7,315 bases of DNA from Anaerolineae bacterium (lineage in GTDB: Bacteria > Chloroflexota > Anaerolineae > Aggregatilineales > Phototrophicaceae), in NCBI GenBank assembly GCA_025454715.1, contig JALONY010000127.1, positions 1 to 7,315 on the forward strand, read 5' to 3'. The number at the start of each line of letters is the position of its first letter. Within the stretch, counting starts at the first letter, position 1. The notes below the pieces were generated by a model. It worked only from the letters and a program-made list of their open reading frames with translations, did no database searches and was not told the DNA's origin. The position numbers and the translations under genes are program-made. This document shows positions 5,924-7,315 of the stretch, piece after piece.

Positions 5924-5964
5924 GTCTTTGACATCCGGCTGCTGGTCGCTGCCGGTGGTCTCAC

Positions 5965-7095
5965 TTACCGGTTGGCTTTTTTTTTGCCGTCGTTGTTCGC
6001 GTTATCGGAAAACGACATCTCTTGCGGCTCGCCCTCGCCCTCTTCGCCCAGCTCGTTGACCGACTGATCCATCAACTGCTGACCGGTCAGCTCTTGGCCT
6101 TGCGCGCTCATCGGGCCGCCCTTGCTGCGGTGCCCCATCGCGAGGTCGAACGCCAACACGATGTCGGTGTGGCTGATTTGGCGGCGGCCTTCGTAGGCGG
6201 CGTTGGCGCGGGCGGTCTTGAGGATGACGAGGTCGGCGCGGTGGCCGTCCACGCGGCGCTTGCTGGTCATCAGGGCAATCAGGCGCAGGTCGCCACGGGT
6301 GTATTTGACCTCATCGACGATGGCGCGGGCGGCCAAAATTTTGTCGGCCAGCGCTTTTTCGTCGGGCTGGCACGACTCGATGAAGGCGAGGGGGTCGGCC
6401 TCGAACGCGATGTGTTTTTCGAGGATTTGCACGCGCAACTCGGGTTGGTGCACCGCCCCGACCTCGACCGACAAGGCGAACCGGTCGAGCAACTGCTGGC
6501 GCAGGTCGCCCTCTTCGGGGTTCATCGTCCCGACCAAGATGAAGCGGGCGGGGTGCGAGAAGCTGATGCCCTCGCGCTCGACCACGTTGATGCCCATGGC
6601 GGCGCTGTCCAGCAGCAGGTCTACGATGTGGTCGTCCAGCAGGTTGACCTCATCGACGTACAAGATGCCGCGGTTGGCGGAGGCCAAGATGCCCGGCTCG
6701 AAATGGCGCTCGCCTTTTTGGATGGCTTTTTCGATGTTGAGCGTGCCGACCACGCGGTCTTCGGTGGCGCTGACGGGCAGGTCGATGAAGCGGATGCGGC
6801 GCTTTTCGGTCGGGATGGTGCTGGGGCTGGCGTCGGCGTAGCGCTCGCGGGTGATGTCCGACCACGTGGCGGGGTGGGTCGGGTCGTCGTTGAAGGGGGA
6901 GTCGGCAATCACGTCCACCTCGGGCAGCAGGGCGGCCAGTGCGCGGGCGGCGGTCGATTTGCCGGTACCGCGCTCGCCGCGGATGAGTACGCCACCAATG
7001 CGCATATCGACGGCGTTGAGGATGAGGGCGCGCTTCATGGCTTCTTGGCCGACGATGGCGGTGAAGGGGTAGACGTAGCGGGGTGGCATGGGCAT
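5965..7095 (-). CDS. bchI: BchI/ChlI-like AAA+ chelatase subunit
   Basis: This is the AAA+ ATPase subunit of a magnesium- or cobalt-chelatase, which powers metal insertion into a tetrapyrrole together with a VWA partner (BchD type) and a large subunit (BchH or CobN) not seen here. It has 376 residues. Visible elements are YPFTAIVGQ at residues 9-17, Walker A GERGTGKS (40-47), Walker B ILYVDEV (144-150), sensor 1 GTMNPEEG (189-196), arginine-finger LLDRF (202-206) and sensor 2 VDGHRAD (282-288). The tail after about residue 325 is a Gln/Glu/Gly-rich linker such as is found in fused BchI-BchD proteins. The ATG at 7095 (MPMPPRY) or at 7089 (MPPRY) could be the start; neither has a strong ribosome site. 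The gene ends in a run of nine A residues just before its stop, directly ahead of the broken bchD. Which metal is used cannot be told from this subunit. Confidence 0.92.
   Translation of the reverse strand: MPMPPRYVYPFTAIVGQEAMKRALILNAVDMRIGGVLIRGERGTGKSTAARALAALLPEVDVIADSPFNDDPTHPATWSDITRERYADASPSTIPTEKRRIRFIDLPVSATEDRVVGTLNIEKAIQKGERHFEPGILASANRGILYVDEVNLLDDHIVDLLLDSAAMGINVVEREGISFSHPARFILVGTMNPEEGDLRQQLLDRFALSVEVGAVHQPELRVQILEKHIAFEADPLAFIESCQPDEKALADKILAARAIVDEVKYTRGDLRLIALMTSKRRVDGHRADLVILKTARANAAYEGRRQISHTDIVLAFDLAMGHRSKGGPMSAQGQELTGQQLMDQSVNELGEEGEGEPQEMSFSDNANNDGKKKANR
5981..5989 (-). other. A9 slippery run at the bchI 3' end
   Basis: On the minus strand GGC is followed by nine A residues and GCC AAC CGG TAA. 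A -1 slip, or transcripts with ten A residues, would bypass this stop and read AGC CAA CCG GTA AGT GAG straight into the first frame of the bchD remnant. The run stands out in such GC-rich sequence. Confidence 0.6.
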
Positions 7096-7131
7096 GACCG
7101 TCCGTTGGAATCTTCTTGAATGGCAGTAGGT

Positions 7132-7161
7132 ATGGTATCACCGCACGGGCGCACAATGCAA
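7132..7161 (-). promoter_or_regulatory. Sigma70-like promoter for bchI
   Basis: On the minus strand, TTGCAT (7161-7156) and TACCAT (7137-7132) are separated by 18 bases. Each matches four of six consensus positions. The predicted start near 7125 leaves a leader of about 30 bases to the ATG at 7095. Confidence 0.5.
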
Positions 7162-7218
7162 GCACCGCGGGTGACCGATTGTCGACCGGTGGGGAGATGC
7201 GCGTTTTACAAAACCCGT

Positions 7219-7224
7219 TATACT
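7219..7224 (+). promoter_or_regulatory. Possible -10 element for the divergent gene
   Basis: TATACT matches five of six -10 positions and lies 38 bases before the ATG at 7263. No good -35 is found at 16-18 bases. The imperfect palindrome GTTTTACAAAAC (7203-7214), just upstream, could be an activator or repressor site. Confidence 0.3.
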
Positions 7225-7262
7225 TGAAATCATCGTTTCGTCATACCCCTGATGGACACCCC

Positions 7263-7315
7263 ATGCCCCACGACCGCGCCCACCGCACCCCGCTCAAGGC
7301 CGCCGTGGAGGCCGA
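7263..7315 (+). CDS. Start of a divergent gene, cut by window edge
   Basis: An open frame begins at ATG 7263 (MPHDRAHRTPLKAAVEAE) and runs off the window after 17 full codons. A basic, hydrophilic N-terminus without a signal peptide is all that can be seen. The third-position GC bias and a -10-like element upstream support it, but no clear Shine-Dalgarno does. An ATG at 7252 opens another frame that reads as proline- and arginine-rich and looks non-coding. The product is unknown. Confidence 0.5.
   Translation, partial: MPHDRAHRTPLKAAVEA

Noticed and set aside
5308..5964. 218-codon minus-strand frame starting GTG right after the bchI stop
   Set aside because: It runs through the bchD region in the third frame and gives Arg/Pro/Ala-rich sequence, while the BchD motifs lie in the other two frames.
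6022..7119. Long plus-strand open frame of 365 codons opposite bchI
   Set aside because: It is the antisense shadow of a clearly recognisable AAA+ gene. The translation is low in complexity and rich in Gly, Val, Ala and Asp, as expected from GC-rich reverse-frame sequence.

Overview
The window is GC-rich and gene-dense, and it looks like a Chloroflexota genome, probably non-model or environmental. This is inferred from three conserved small proteins of a type I associate with that phylum, from the R2lox and BchI/BchD protein styles, and from a palindromic GTAGGGGCGCAGC... repeat. No rRNA or taxonomic marker is present, so the phylum call is an inference.

Left part, plus strand (2-2648): a tightly packed run of four genes. 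A protein cut by the left edge, with a possible winged-helix remnant, is followed by a 142-residue protein with an HTH-like C-terminus and a 144-residue helical protein. The last of these overlaps purU (formyltetrahydrofolate deformylase) by four bases (ATGA). A GC-rich hairpin separates purU from an M42-family metallo-aminopeptidase gene (2748-3725).

Middle: the peptidase gene converges on a minus-strand gene for an R2-like ligand-binding oxidase (R2lox, 3814-4719). This protein keeps all six metal ligands and the Val/Tyr ether cross-link pair. The convergent gap holds one copy of a palindromic repeat. Just upstream of the R2lox start codon is a strong hairpin with a U-tract whose 3' arm contains the Shine-Dalgarno sequence.

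The 395 bases between R2lox and the next gene (4720-5114) hold no protein gene but much structure. There is a 24-bp interrupted rod enclosing two further hairpins (a candidate structured RNA, better supported on the plus strand), a second copy of the palindromic repeat, a 9-bp GC hairpin, and a 17-bp exact direct repeat plus a 9-bp inverted repeat bracketing the block.

Right part, minus strand (5115-7095): a chelatase AAA+ subunit (BchI/ChlI-like, intact) followed by a broken BchD/ChlD-like VWA subunit. The VWA gene has lost an internal segment and changed frame at the junction. A run of nine A residues at the end of bchI sits exactly where a -1 slip would join the two reading frames. A sigma70-like promoter precedes bchI, and a divergent gene starts at 7263 and runs off the window.

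Functionally the genes touch one-carbon/formate metabolism (PurU), peptide turnover (M42), an Mn/Fe oxidase of unknown substrate (R2lox) and metal insertion into tetrapyrroles (BchI/D). Nothing visible binds these into one pathway. The least explained parts are the 4720-5114 block and the broken bchD.
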